Assembly (NCBI GenBank): GCA_964469815.1
Contig: CAYXZC010000027.1
Span: 1-23,521, forward strand
DNA length: 23,521 bases
From: MGBC163016 sp964469815
GTDB taxonomy: Bacteria; Actinomycetota; Coriobacteriia; Coriobacteriales; Eggerthellaceae
Direction of reading: 5' to 3'
Shown one piece after another: positions 23,264-23,521 of the stretch (positions are counted from its first letter, which is position 1; each line of letters opens with the position of its first letter). The notes below the pieces were generated by a model. That model saw only the letters and a program-made list of their open reading frames with translations, ran no database searches and was not told the origin of the DNA. Position numbers and translations under genes: made by a program.

Positions 23264-23521
23264 TCATCGTTGTTGGGAAGAACCGGATGCGCCGGCATTG
23301 CTGCGACGTCTTGGACGAGGGGACTTTTGAGCCTGCGAACCCTGACGCCCACCAACTGGAGTTGCGCAATACGGGCAGATGGTCCAAGCAGGTTCCAATG
23401 CACGTTCGCAATGAGTGCACAGATTCTTCAGCTGTGTGTGGCAATTCGGGCAGAGCACATAATTCGAGTCGACTGGATAACCGCATGTTGCGCATTCGCC
23501 GTACTTCATCAGCTCGCGCTG
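23264..23521 (-). CDS. Double zinc-ribbon protein, C-terminal part (5' end outside window)
   Basis: The frame is open to the window edge, and the four codons before the first ATG (at 23509) read QREL in frame. There is no stop and no ribosome-binding site before that ATG, so this is probably the end of a longer protein. The 85 visible residues hold two zinc ribbons, each with CxxC-x10-CxxC spacing (CATC...CPNC and CTHC...CPYC). A basic, Gly/Ser/Arg-rich tail without obvious structure follows. Such ribbons commonly mediate protein or nucleic-acid contacts; the function here is unknown. thrS begins 87 bases downstream. The domain call is secure; the gene name cannot be given. Confidence 0.8.
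   Translation of the reverse strand, partial: QRELMKYGECATCGYPVDSNYVLCPNCHTQLKNLCTHCERALEPAWTICPYCATPVGGRQGSQAQKSPRPRRRSNAGASGSSQQR

Noticed and set aside
1..23521. CRISPR arrays, transposases, tRNA or rRNA genes
   Set aside because: No regularly spaced repeats, transposase motifs, or tRNA/rRNA signatures were seen on either strand.

Overview
The window is one co-directional block of bacterial housekeeping and amino-acid biosynthesis genes. Every supported gene is on the minus strand, so transcription runs from high to low coordinates. The composition is mid-GC. The long Lys/Arg/Glu/Ala-rich N-terminus of IF2, a NusA with a Cys/His tail, and a double zinc-ribbon protein upstream of thrS all suggest an actinobacterium, most likely of the Coriobacteriia. 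This is an inference from gene content and general family knowledge; no rRNA marker is present. A 10-N gap at 20283-20292 shows the sequence is a draft assembly.

Layout in the order of transcription: the 3' end of a zinc-ribbon protein gene (cut by the window edge); thrS; a leader with mutually exclusive pairings; trxA-trxB (interrupted only by the assembly gap); a promoter/hairpin region; prfA-prmC-punA; a T-box-controlled ilvD-ilvB-ilvN-ilvC operon; a 380-bp highly structured intergenic region; serC-serA-leuA; a strong terminator; rimP-nusA-ylxR-infB-rbfA; and the 5' part of nrnA (cut by the window edge).

How the genes work together: ilvD, ilvB, ilvN and ilvC give the shared valine/isoleucine pathway from acetohydroxyacid synthase to the dehydratase. 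leuA takes the valine precursor 2-ketoisovalerate into leucine synthesis. serC and serA provide two of the three steps to serine. The T-box leader should couple ilv expression to charging of a branched-chain tRNA. PrmC methylates the GGQ loop of the release factor encoded just upstream of it. trxA/trxB form the thioredoxin couple. The rimP-nusA-ylxR-infB-rbfA-nrnA block is the classic ribosome-maturation, transcription-elongation and initiation cluster.

The points most worth a second look are the structured region between ilvC and serC, the T-box upstream of ilvD, the bistable-looking trxA leader, the Cys/His tail on NusA, the acidic insert in PrmC, the C-terminal tail on IlvB, and evidence that the N gap is spurious and trxB is intact.
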